Shown here: positions 1 to 12,000 of the stretch, in pieces
Position numbering within the stretch: the first letter of the stretch is position 1
Layout: each line of letters opens with the position of its first letter
Notes under the pieces: generated by a model
Databases searched by the model: none
What the model was told of the DNA's origin: nothing
The model's input: the letters and a program-made list of their open reading frames with translations, nothing else
NCBI GenBank assembly: GCA_019055375.1
Contig: JAHQIW010000750.1
Location: 310,001-374,000, forward strand
DNA: 64,000 nt
Direction: 5' to 3'
DNA from: Parelaphostrongylus tenuis
Taxonomy: Eukaryota; Nematoda; Chromadorea; Rhabditida; Metastrongylidae
Position numbers and translations under genes: made by a program

Positions 1-110
1 AGAATGTTTAGAGCCTAAACCAGGTTGGTAGGCCAGGGCCACACACCGGTGTTTCGGAGGTTTCGGCCTCCTCGTCAGTGACCCCCGCCCCACATTAAGC
101 TCTGCCACTG
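1..110. repeat. Partial foldback/MITE copy at left edge
   Basis: Begins GAATGTTTAGAGCC and continues to CCGGTGTTTCGG and TCCTCGTCAGTGACCC. It resembles one arm of the inverted-repeat element at 41338-41740 (GAATGTTTAGAGCCGTTCG on the opposite strand, then CGGCGGTGT). Only a fragment is inside the window. Confidence 0.35.
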
Positions 111-118
111 TAGCAACT

Positions 119-673
119 GTGCTAGTAAAACAATTATTTGTGCACCTATTTCACCTGAACAAAGACAAAGTAGTAGTCAACGTACTCCCCTTCAACTTCA
201 AGCACTTCCTGTCACTTCTCCGGCAAAGGATCGATTCCGCGATTACAAAATTGCGATTTCTTGCTGTTGAAGAAATGAATGACCGAGTTGTCAAAGAAGG
301 ATTTTCTTCAGTCGCTTCAAGCACATCTTGACGATCAACTGCTTTTGGACGACCTGAACGCGGCTGATCTTCCATACTTTCTTCACTTTCGTCAACCTTT
401 TTGAACCATCTGTACGCCGTACTTTTGCCAGCTGTGTCTTCGCCCCACGCCAGATTGATGCGTTCACTTGCCACCGTTGCATTTGAACCCAACAGCCATT
501 CGTGCATCATCAACAACCTAACCTGCTCGCTTATTAACTCCATCTTGAAATAAGTAGATAAATTGTATACCAATCAACGCAGGAGAAGGCGGGCTTTCAA
601 ATGAGCCCGAAAACACAAATGGCCGACACCCGAAAAGTTACACGCATTTTCTCAGGTTTTTCTCCCCAACCTA
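119..673 (-). mobile_element. Truncated mariner element: transposase N-terminus and one terminal repeat
   Basis: Minus frame from about 541 encodes a mariner helix-turn-helix region (HEWLLGSNATVASERINLAW; STAYRWFKK; EDQPRSGRPKAV) at the start of the transposase. Downstream of about residue 95 the frame no longer follows the family, and the catalytic DDE part is absent. Outside the start codon, TTTTTCTCCCCAACCTA at about 657-673 matches a mariner terminal repeat read on the minus strand (TAGGTTGGGGAGAAAAA). It is a dead element cut short near 120-150. Confidence 0.7.
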
Positions 674-1914
674 TTATTAGACACCCGACAGTCTCTTACA
701 ACAATCATGGTTTATTAAAGCGATTTAAATGAAATAAGCATCAATTGTTAGTCAAATAATTTCAATGAATTTCGTTAAAAAGTCTTTTTATATATGAATG
801 AGTGCAGAGATCAGTTTGTCTTGGGCCATGTCTAAGATCTATGTTGAACAGGTTGTCGACAGAGTAGAGAAAATACGATGAAAACTTTTGTGTATCAAAG
901 TAAACCCCCAAGAGTTTAATGTACTGGATATAATGCTTTTCTTTTACTTCTCTTTTTCTCTCTTTCTTCTTTCTCAAATATTCTTAGTACACAAAGCATT
1001 TCGAATGTTGCGTTATGATGCAAGAAGTAGTGAATTCTTGACTGTCAAGTTTTCATTCTTCTCCTCTTTGTCATTAAAATCAAATCACAAGTTCTGTTTA
1101 CTGTTAACTGTTAGCTAGGACTTTCCAATGATCACTGTGAAACGGAAGATAAAAAGTCCTGATTAGTGTGATAATCAGATTGGATGGTTGTTATATGGCC
1201 TAAACTATTCCTCGATTCATGGATATTGAAACTGTCCATAGTAGGATCCTTTGAAAAAATCAAACTTTCTATGAATTTTTTTAGTTAATCGTTTTTTCGT
1301 TGTTTGCCCGACATAATAATTTTCAATATTCCTCATGACTTTCTATGACTTACTGCCAACTTTGTTCATCATTTTAGATGACCTTGTTTCTGGTTTTCTA
1401 TATAATGTTCATTTCTCCAAAGGTTATAGTGCTAATGGATCTGAACTGACCCGACCATATACAACAAAGTCGTTTCCAAGTATTTTTATTGAAGATTGTT
1501 TGTCGTCTGGTGGTTTGATACCCTTGTATATGAACTGTACATTATCATAAATCTTTAGTCCGTACCATAGGAAATGGTACAGTTCAGACCCGCTGGCAAC
1601 GTAATCGAAATCCTAAATTTTGTACATCATCGTCTTTTCGGTATCGACATCAGCAGATTCTTCAAAATCGACGCAAGCCTAGTAGCTAGTTGGAGCTTAC
1701 TGGACGATGGCACCTAAAAAATTTTTGAACAGTCACGATGAATGTTATTCTGGGTGTTAAGGTGCATGATTGCCATGAAATAATGATAACGCTATGTATT
1801 ATCATATATATCTGAATTTTAGGGACCTCCTCCATATAAGGGATATCGAGTGCGCAATTATCAAAAGGACAGGTGGAGATTGTGAACACTGAGGACAAGT
1901 AGCGAGTGCTTATT
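674..1914. other. No gene recognised
   Basis: AT-rich sequence with short frames in both strands that lack family features or convincing splice pairs. I see no repeat or RNA gene here. Confidence 0.5.
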
Positions 1915-2410
1915 TGTACTGTAGGCGAAAAGCACACACACGTTCACACGTGTTTCGGCCTTCAACAGCTTCGCCAGTCGGGCAAGCCCTTCGCCTTGAA
2001 CCAATCCTCTCGAGGTGCTCCAATCCCCTACTTAGAGTAGACGACGACGAATGATTTACACAAGTGCCTTTAATTGAAAAATCACGAACGGTATATTTAT
2101 AGTCAATACCAGATAAATAATATATAATATATATCACGAACGGTAATATTTCAAATTATCAGCCAGAAACAATCGAGTATACAATGCCGGTTTAGTGATT
2201 TTCACTTGGCGGCAATTGTACAGATCGTTCGTCATCGCCTAATCTTAGTATGGGGGAATGGAGTACCCCGAGAGGATTGGCTAAAGGCGAAGGGCCTGCC
2301 CTACTGACGACGCTGCTCGAGGCCGAAACACGTGCATTGAACTGTAAAAAAGCTCATTAACAGACCACATGACATGTTGGCTCAAATAATAATTTAGAGA
2401 TGTATTGTAA
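1915..2410. repeat. CACGTGTTTCGG repeat, two copies in inverted orientation
   Basis: Left copy: CACACGTGTTTCGGCC near 1947, then CCAGTCGGGCAAGCCCTTCG, a CTCTCGAGGTGCTCC segment and GACGACGACGAATGAT. The right copy at 2215-2400 carries the same blocks in reverse order and complement, ending in GGCTCAAATAATAATTTAGA. Other copies are near 25.9, 33.8, 46.8, 48.9 and 51.5 kb. Confidence 0.6.
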
Positions 2411-2904
2411 TTTGAGCGCTGTCTTAAGAAAATACGCAGAAACGGACGGTATAGTACTCCCTTTGACTTTATCTCCGAAAGACTTATGCTTTTCGTGCAT
2501 TCGTTATCATGCAGACAAAGATGCGGTTGATTTGCAGTTGTGCGAATTGTATTTTATCTGGTATTGACTATAAGCCTACTGTCCAGTGACAGTTGTGTAC
2601 ATAGGAGGTGATTAAATACCCTTTTCGCAGAAAGCTCTCTACTAACCTAGAAAAATTCTGATAAATTGTTCATGAGTAACAGCACCGACATCTACCAGTT
2701 AGCAGTGAAAGAATGAAAATAAAAGATAGTGTATTTTCTGAGTAAACCGAGTGAATGAAACGTGTTCCTGAACTGTGGTACGTGTTCTGAACTAAGAAGG
2801 CTTGACTTTAGTGACTCTATAGTTAATACCACCGAATCTGGCAACTTCGTGAGTCCAGAAAGTGGTAATCCGATTGCAGCGATCTGCTTGATACAAATCC
2901 TTGA

Positions 2905-3230
2905 GCCTTTGAGCGATTTAGGATCTCGAATGTGGGGTCATCGTGTCCCAGTTCGTGCACGTAAGGCAGCAAATTGCGATAAAGACTTCGTTGAGCGGCC
3001 ATTATGCGGCAAGTATGGACAAATGTGGTATTGAAAAAAAGCTCAAAAAATTCCGCACAAAGCGATATTGACTTGTTTCCCGAGAAATGGCAGAGATGTG
3101 TTCATGCTGATGACCCATAGTTTGAATACAGTTGTTAAGCAATTTGAAATATTTCTAATTAATAAGTTTTGGTGCTTGTTGCTCTAGTGCTAAAACTCAT
3201 AAGAAGACCTAGTATTACGCAACCGACCAA
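2905..3230 (+). mobile_element. Mariner transposase C-terminal relic
   Basis: Across several frames the plus strand reads like a mariner C-terminus: RKAANCDKDFVERPL, then a segment equivalent to LPEKWQRCVHADDPYFEYS, with stops and frameshifts. Closely similar relics occur at 49480-49745 and 49030-49200. Catalytic residues are not preserved. Confidence 0.45.
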
Positions 3231-4936
3231 TCTATCAAGCCATCCATTATTGTATTCGTTATGAAGTTTCTCAAATTTATTCTTTGACAGTTTGCTCAGA
3301 GTACTTTCAATGGCTCCAGAATATTTCGGGAGTTGGAATAAATTTGAAAAAGAACTTGATTTTGTGTAAAGTTTACCATTTCAATGAGTTCCTGCAGTTG
3401 TCTTACTAAATCATCATCGACGACTTTATTAGAATCGACGTCCTCTTGATAGGCGATTGTAACTGAACAGCAACAATCAACTGTATCATAGATAACATTT
3501 TATAACATTTCTTCCCCAAAAATGGAACGCTATCAAAGAAATTCACAAATATCGAAGAAAAAAGAAAAGGGAAAAAAGATATCATTTTTTGATATGAAAT
3601 TGTCAACAGGAGGCTTTATTACTGAGAATTTCAACGACTTGCTCAATAATTGTGCTCGTGTTCTTGGAAAATTTGTAAGAGCAAAATTTTACCAAAAATT
3701 TACTGCCAAGAACAATCGCTTTCATCAAAGAAATAAACAAATATGAAAACTTTAGATTTGCCATACAATAACAATTCTCCATTAAGATGTGGGTGGGGCC
3801 TTTGAGATGTGATGGATAACAAAGTACTGCTTTTAATGTGAATATCATAGCAGTAGATTTTGGAATTCAATTGACAACTAGGTAGCCTCTGAATCGAAAC
3901 GTTGCTGAAATTTTGTTTATTCCAATCTTAGCAGTACTATTCGACTTCCTTTGTTGTGCGGACAACAACAACCCCGTTCTCTCAAATCCTTCAAATATGA
4001 AGATGTTTGGATCCACCTAAAGTTAAGCTACAAGTTGAGGAAATTGAGTTTTTACAAATGCTTAATGACGACACAGATGTACTCTCATAAAACGTAGGAC
4101 AGATACTGAACGCTCACTAGTCTTCACATCGTAGGCCTTTTGTCATGCGGGTTGAGATTTTCCAGAAGCACGATTGAAGAGAATACCGCGTTTGTACTGT
4201 ATGAAGTTTCCAACCAGTATGTCACAAATTTCCCTTTTTTGAATTATCAGCATTTACAATATCATTCTACTTTCCAGGTGCAATAAACTCCATTCAAGAT
4301 TACAGCTATGTTGGAAACAAACTTTTATCTTGATAATCATCGTGAAACTAGCAAAAATAGACAGCTAATCCAGATGGAATCGAGCTAAGTCCGCAAGAAT
4401 AGCCAGCTGATAGTCCCTTCAAAAATTTGCTGAGGTAGACCGTTACGTTGATACTTCCACTAACTCGTTGAAGTATCAAGTGTAAATCCCAACAGCCACA
4501 ATGATCATGGGATCAACCAATAGACAAGCCAATATCATACCATTCACAAATTATACTATTGCCTAATACACTGAAACAGTGGAACAAATCAGAAGTAGTT
4601 TCAGACAGCACTGTGTTTCCATTGGAGCGTGCTGTGTAGAGTGGAATATACGACTTCATATCAAAATGACGATCGTTTATTACGGGATCATGAAAAAAGT
4701 ATTTCGAGGCCCTTTCTCGACTCAAATGATTAAGAGAATGCAAATAAAAGCTTTTGATTGGGCTCAGTCGACCGTTAAAGCCGAATCGAATTTGAATTGC
4801 CGAAAATCGTTTATTTCATAGTAGCAGTTAGCATAAACGTTACACACAGCAGTAAACACAAAATTCTATGGCTTCAGCATTCAAACGGTGCATTGGTGTT
4901 GGGACTTCTCACTAACGACTAATGCTAACCCTAGTA
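3231..4936. other. No gene recognised
   Basis: No family or RNA gene was seen. A TTTAG acceptor near 4020 on the minus strand is followed by a short frame (VDPNIFIFEGFERTG) that could hold the missing terminal exon of the repeat locus, but the entry phase does not fit well. Confidence 0.4.
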
Positions 4937-5336
4937 AGTTCCTAAGAGAATTGAGTGGTAAGCAAAAACGAGGCCTCAGCCGGGAATCGAACCCGCGTTT
5001 CATCCTATCCGGGGACGCGTGCTCTACCACTACACCACCGAGGCACATTTGCCCAACCACTCACTCTTAAACATCTCAATGTTAGCTATCAGCCACCAAG
5101 CTGAATAGCTTATAATAGCTGTCAGCTCAATTGGGTTTATGACGCGAAATCGCATACCCTACCAAACCTGTCAAAGGTTGGTGGCTGATAGCTAACATTG
5201 GGATGTTGAAGAATGAGTGATTGGGCAAATGTGCCTCGGTGGTGTAGTGGTAAAGCACGCGTTCCCGGATAGTATGAAACGCGGGTTTAGTTCCCGACTG
5301 AGGCCGCGTTTTTGCTCACCACTTAATTCTCTTAAG
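4937..5336. repeat. Foldback element with a tRNA-like sequence in each arm
   Basis: Arms of about 160 bp at 4937-5099 and 5176-5336 are inverted copies (shared GTTAGCTATCAGCCACCAA, read oppositely). Each arm holds a 72-nt tRNA-like sequence: 4973-5044 on the minus strand and 5233-5304 on the plus strand. Both have a 7-bp acceptor pairing (GCCTCGG with CTGAGGC), a D-arm with GTGTAGTGGTA and a T-arm with GGGTTCGATTCCC in the better copy. The anticodon loop would be CCGGATA, lacking U33. These are tRNA-derived repeats rather than working tRNAs. Confidence 0.7.
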
Positions 5337-5812
5337 TATATAGAAAACATCATAACACTGCGGAATGCATTAAAGATACTATTAATTCCTAGTAAGTTCA
5401 AAGATTTTCCCAATGTCTAAGATGTCTCATTTATCTGAGAAAAATTATAAAAAATTATCATTCTAATTTACCACAAACGATAACCTATCATACTTTTTAC
5501 TGCGTAAATCTCAGTAGTTCTAGCATTCGATTCGTTTCCTCATAATCATAATCCCAGAAGACTTCAAGCGTCTTACGTTGTGTTCCAGCTACTGCTTTAG
5601 AATTTCGTTTCCTTCATTAGTATAGCAGAATATTGGCTAGCCTAGTTACCTTGAAATTTTGGCGACAACCGTGCTAAGGTGTTCACGTGTATCGCAAGAA
5701 GGCACTGGTAAGAAGACCTAATCAAAACCTTGCTTCCTGGCGGAATGCATACCCCGTTCTTCTATCACTCTTATAATTGAATAAAGAATATCACTGCTGG
5801 ATAAAAACTTAC

Positions 5813-6022
5813 CTCTCATAGAATTTCCAAAACTGAAGTGCTCGAACGTGCTAGTTTCAACTGATAGCGGAGTACTGTACACCTCTGAAGTGCGGTATTC
5901 GAAAGGGGTGGTAGTTCGAAACGGATCGGCTGGAGTAAACGTTGTCTTTGCCGTAGTTGTCGTCGTTGGTGCGTCCGTCGCAGTTGGATCTAACGGAAGC
6001 GGCGGTGGTACGAACTCTTCCA
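5813..6022 (-). CDS. Module A copy 3 exon (last recognised)
   Basis: 210 nt, phase 1-1, CTGTTCAG acceptor and GTAAGT donor. It starts EEFVPPPLPLDPTATDAPTT and ends STFEHFSFGNSMR. The consensus donor shows that at least one more exon must lie at lower coordinates. I could not identify it with confidence. Confidence 0.73.
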
Positions 6023-9000
6023 CTGAACAGACTCTGCATTTATGTCTATACTGCACAGTGTTGCATGTTTTTAGGAGGATAGCCATTTACAACTAACACA
6101 TGAAAAACGTAAGCGGTACGAAACGGCGTACCCACTCTCGGCTCACTGTGATGCACTCTCGAAAAGCAATACAGCTGGCTACGATGGCGTCCGTTCAAGC
6201 TGTATCAGTGCCAGTTGGAAACACTTAAGACTTCCAAAAGATCTGCTCAAACGCTTCTGATTTACACTATGCTGCTTGTTGAATGAGTTTCGCAATAAAT
6301 GGTGAAAATGGTAACAAAGCGATGGTAGTTTCTCTTTACAAAGCGTTGAAGTGTTTGTTGTTGACATCATACGCTCGACACCATCAAACACCGTGGAGGT
6401 GACTGAGTGCATATTCGGTCTATGCAATGACTTTCAGTGGCCTTCAGAGCACTTGGCACAGTGGTCAGTGGTGCTCTGCACGAAGTACAGGATAAATCGT
6501 TGGTTCAGTCCACCTAAGGACCATTGAGCCCTTCATCCATCCGAGTTTAGAAAAGCACCGACTTGACACATCGGTAGCCAATTGTAAGTCATTCTGAGGC
6601 CAGATTTGTCACCTATGGGATGTTTCACGAAGTCGAGTGCATGGCGCATTTGTTAGGGATTGATCAACACCGGACGCTTTATTGTTCATGATCTTTTACG
6701 AAGTGAGATATTTCGTAAGTAAGCGACTCCACTTCAATGGATATGACTCGATGCGACTATAAGGATCCGCACCACGTAAATGAGCAGCAATGGGCAATAG
6801 CTTGAATCTTCGCAGCTGAGATGGCAAAGGCGTCAAAGCGTCGACCCGATGATAACTTTACGGAAACTATAACTTTCATGTTCCTGATTATAGTTATGAT
6901 AAGTTGTAGCATCAAGATTCACAATAGTTTCAAGCTCATGAGTAGTTTTTGATTTGAAACCTTTAGGAGAAGTTGAATAGCCTTGTCGAAGCTGGAAAGT
7001 ACACATGACTCGACTCAACGTATAATTCAAAATACGTGGGCTTACATGGTGCTGGCGATAGTTTAGCACAAAAAAGTAGTCACGCTAAGGTGAAAAGAAA
7101 TCTAAATATTGTGAGATGTGAAATTTCGAAATATGGTCGTTTTCTTCAAAAAAAAAAGGCCGTTTTCATATGAAAAGATAAGAAAATATGAGAGATAGCA
7201 CGATCATCGCTATTTTGCCTGCTTCAGAAGTGCAAATTCATGCTTAATGCTTAACGTTACCAACCTGGATCAGCGTTTCCGAAACTGAAATGTTTAAATG
7301 TCGATGTTTCAATTGGTTGCGTTGCGGGATAGTGACTGGAAGTATCGTACACAAATGCGTTTTCGACGGACTGTAGCTCCTCATCCACGCTACTCTCAAA
7401 CACATAATTGTCGGTTTCTGCAAAGATCGCTTCTATAGTAGCTTTTTGTGGCTGGCAAAATGCTACACAATTATGTCATTAATATTCAAAGAACTAAATA
7501 GTTCTTATTGTTTCAAGAACATAAACTACTGATCAACTGTGTCGAAATTGGACCACTGAAAATTAAACCTTTGTTCCATGGAGTATCCTCGGGTTAAATT
7601 CGATATTTTTGTGACACATTTGTAGGCCTACCTATGGGAAGATAAGCCTGCAATAATCCGAGGGTCTGCGTCAGAAGCCGACGGTCACAAGCAGTATTCT
7701 TTACGAAACTATGGAAGAAAATCTATTTAACGGAGCAAGGGAATAAGCGAGAGATACTTTAAAGGAGGCATCATTGAGAACGTTTATGTCTTTCTAGCCT
7801 CACAAAATGCCTAAGGCGCTTCACTGACTTTACCAACTAGATGTACCCGATGCGACCGTTGCTGGCTGGTGTGCTCTACTGTTCCTAGAATCTACCACTT
7901 ACTCTGGTCATGCTCAAAATCGGTCCACTGCCGTAGGCGATAGTCGTAATAGAATGGATAGCAAGACGATAGTCGTAAAAGTGTGAAAATATAACAGGAA
8001 TTACCTTATTTTCCGCAGAACAATTCTCACGTATCGTTTGGGTCTCTCCTCGCACTGTCTCGTTGCCTTGGATCTCTCCTCGATAAATAGAAATCTCAAA
8101 TGACCCTAACTGCGAATTGAGGACTCTGTTTTCTTCATTAGAATTGCTGACGATTAATCAGAAACCAGTTCTTCTTTTCACACCGGGTTAACTTTGGTTC
8201 TCGGAATCACAGTACACGCCTTGCCACCCACAGCGCATCAGAGGTAGCTCTTCCAGAAAGTGAGGTGCAAATCTATAGACTCCAGCGGACGTGATGTCAA
8301 TTGACACGAAATAAATCGAACATTAGGCAAAGTGTTCCATTTACACATATTCCAGAAATACTAGTGCATAGGTTGCGATAGAAATTTGCCCAGACATCAA
8401 TCTTTCAAATGTAGATATGTGACTCGAATAACGATAGAATAAAATTGTGATAAGTAAAAACGAATCGAAATCCGAATTCGGAGAACTTCTATCAAAAGAC
8501 AGCATCATCTCATCGCAGATTCACAGCATTAATTTCGCTTACTTTTCCCGTCTCTCGCTGCTTCTAATTCGTCAGCCATCAGCTACCTAAAGCCAAGTGG
8601 AAAGCATTTGTATTCTTCCAAGTGTGAGCAATTTGTGTAAAAACGAACTGAGGAATCCTGTGCGATATTATCAGCTGTAATAGTAGACATAAACAAGCGA
8701 CAGTGCAAATAAAAACCCCACAAACTGAAAAATTGAGTAAAGCGTTCGTGTTGGAGACCTTAGATGAGTATGTTATGTGCTATAGCGATGGATTGTATTC
8801 ATTCTTGCAACTAGAAAGCGAAATAACAAATCGAAGGTAATATCCTGCTAGACATGTCTGAAACAAGTTACAGACGTTGAAGCATGGAATGAATGCATGG
8901 TGGGTTCAGATAGCGGTGTCGTATCAATAACCGTGTTCGCATTTCAGAGCATCCCTAGCCCTTGCGCTATGCATATTTATTATAACTATGACTCCAGCAA

Positions 9001-12000
9001 TACTTCAAATAACTTTTAATAGCACTACCACAAAGAATGTGTGCAGTCAAAGTATAACTATCTACATGTACATTTCGTTGTCCACCTTAGCTTATACACT
9101 TATAAAACTACAACAGTTGATAACACGTAATACCACATACTGTCTTTTATATTGGCCCAGAGCAGCATTTATGGATTGGTACGATTTTAGCGCACTAGTT
9201 AGTTTTTTGATAAAAGCAATGAAATGTGCTAATCCGTTTATCAATTTTATCGATGCGGATTAATTCTACAAGTAATTGCCAACGAACCGCCTTTGCAGTT
9301 TCGATCGAGTGAACCCAAATCAGTAACGCTAGTGAATTTCGCTGGCATTTTGGATGTGCCAGCACTATCAGCTGATCAGGTAGAAATGAAAAATTTATCA
9401 TCACATATTGACATAACCCCATCTACTGTGTGAACAGCAGCACTTGGGTATCCTCGTATTCATTGTCTATGGATATCTTAGAAAAGCGTTAACATTTACT
9501 ACTTGGAGTCTGATGTTAGTGTAATCGATTCAAACTGAGAGTAAACCTTCCCGTAGCAACGCGCGATTACACTGCACTATCGAAACCCTCACCCTATTTT
9601 GCTCCCAGTCGTACTTTGACCGTATAGGGTACTATCAACATTTTTGCAAATATCTTTTTCTGGGTCTTCGAACATATCGCGTGTCGCTTCTGTTGATGTT
9701 CCAAGATATCGCCTTGATGAAGTGGTGAAGTGCTGACTGATTGACTCTTCTCGGGATTTCGGAGATAGCCGCGCTAGTAGTGAGAGGGCCTGATCAGCAC
9801 CTTGCTTACTGGTAGAGTGCATCACCTCACCACTCCATCATCCGCATAAATAAACAAAAAATAGTGGTGTTAAAAGGCAAGCCTACCGCTAACAGCATTC
9901 CCAAAACTGAACTGCTCAAAGGTGCTTGTTTCAATAGGTGGCGGAGTACTATACACCTCTGAAGTGCGGTATTCGAACGGAGTGGTAGCCCGAAACGGAT
10001 CGGCTGAAGTGAACGTTGTCTTCGCAGTAGTTGTCGTCGTTGGTGCGTCCGTCATAGTTGGATCTAACGGCAGTGAAGGTGGCACGAACTCTCCTACTGA
10101 AGCAACAACATTATTATCTCTGAACTGCATAGCAGTGGTTTACATGTTCCTAGAAGGACAGTCATTTACAACCGACATTTGGAAAACGTGAACTTTACGA
10201 TTTAGGCCATCCAGCCTTATATTTACGATTTAGGCTATCCAGCCTTATACTACAAAGTTTTCATGGAAAAGTATTCTTGATTAGCAAGGCTTACACGCGG
10301 TTAGGCTGCTTTTAAACCAGTGAAATTCAAACGTTTTTCCAATAGCTTTTCTGGCCTAATTAACACACATTACGCTGCACTGTGAAAGACTTTTCAAAAT
10401 ACAGTGAAAAGACCGTGTGCGTTTGCATTTTTACGAGAACAAGTCGCCAAGTTTCTAGGAGAACCACGACTCGGCTCAACACCTAGTCCACACAAATGGG
10501 ATTTAGATGCTGTAGCGCAATTCTTTGTTTTTCAGAGACATCCGATAAAATGCTGATAGAAAACAATGGGAAAGCCATAAAATCAGAAGGATTATTGAAA
10601 GTGTACAGTCAGATTTTTTCATTGAGTAGCATTTCCGTTTAGACGAGCAATTTTTATTTGAAGAAATATTTGAATAAAGAAGGTGAGAAGGTTCGCACAG
10701 AAGTTGCTGTATTGCTTAGTTCAAACCTATAAATTTATGCTTAGCACTTGTCGTTTACAAACCTGGATCGGCGTTTCCGAAACTGAAGTGTTTGAATGTC
10801 GACGTTTCAATCGGTTGAGTCGCTGGATAGTGACTAGAAGTCTCATAGACAAAGCTTTTGATGAACTGTGGCTCCTCATCCAGACTACTCTCAGACACAA
10901 AATTGTCAACTTTTGCTTCTGAAATGACCACTTTGATAAGATCTCTTTCGTATGGAAAATTGCTCTGAAGCGGATGAACTCGGGTAATTGAACAGTCTAT
11001 TAGTCGACCCTGTGTACTTTTGCGCGTGTTAATCAAACTCTAATGAGGGTTCATTTTCTAGAAAACTCAGATGCTACGTCGAAACTCCGCCCAGTCCGAA
11101 GGAATACAAGCGGCGTCATAGCCATTGATCATTCCGTTCAGTTGGCGTTTCTACAGTGACCAACTCCATCCTAGTGGTTTACTTCATTTAGTAAATTCCA
11201 ATTACTAAGCTTCCCTATCACATAGACGTCCTAATCATTATGTTAAGCATATCTAGTATTTATTTTATGCGACCCGTCATTACATGTAGTTCTCGGATTC
11301 CAGCTTCTTGCATCCGATTTGTTGTTTCGCATTGAACGCTCACAGAAATCTCTACACTTCTGTACGGGTTCTCCAGCCTTACTTTTTCATAAATGTCGTC
11401 AAATGCTGGTCAAGCTGATATTCTTAAAATATTGAAGATAAGCGGGCCAAGGCGTATCCACGTGAATGCAACGAAATGTTGAGGAAGGGGCTCAAACCTG
11501 CTTTTTCCTCGTCGTTCGGAAGCTGACGCCATGAGCAGCGACCACTAAGTTAGAGGTATTAATATACGTGCTACCTACCATGTTGATCTCAGCGCATCAT
11601 TCCTATCGTATTCTATGTGACACTATCACTTCACCACCCTATCGCAAAAAGCTACTCTCATATCTCAGGACACCTCCCTACCGTTATTTAGCCTTTGCTT
11701 ACTGACTGTGTTGTCATCTGATCGCTTTCGTTGTTTTGACATCGTCTCATAGTCATTGTAGTTAAGTGTCGAAACTAGGTTTGCTAACCACTGAGTTACA
11801 TGCCCTACTCATTCTCAGATTCTAATGATAGTTTAGATACTCACTAATTCTTCCACGAAAATTATGTATGGTCAAAGTACGACTATTCACGTCTACATCT
11901 TCTTGCCCACCTTAGCTCGTACGTTTGTGAGATTGCATCATTTGATATCATGGATTACCAGCCACTATTGCGCCTTTTACTGGCCTGGAGCTGCATTTAT

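Noticed and set aside
4888..5070. Plus-strand open frame over the left arm of the tRNA-like foldback
   Set aside because: The frame is a by-product of the antisense tRNA-like sequence and its inverted partner; it has no coding features.
4973..5304. Two functional tRNA genes
   Set aside because: The acceptor and T-arm are good, but the anticodon loop lacks U33, the implied GGA anticodon would need a long Ser variable arm, and the plus copy has further T-arm changes. They are treated as tRNA-derived repeats.
5848..6096. Plus-strand Val/Gly-rich open frames over modules A3, A2 and A1
   Set aside because: They are antisense to the module A exons. The minus frame has matched splice sites and conserved phase in all three copies.
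8988..9263. 91-codon plus-strand open frame
   Set aside because: It lies in the intron segment duplicated at 11860-12085, where the frame is not kept open.
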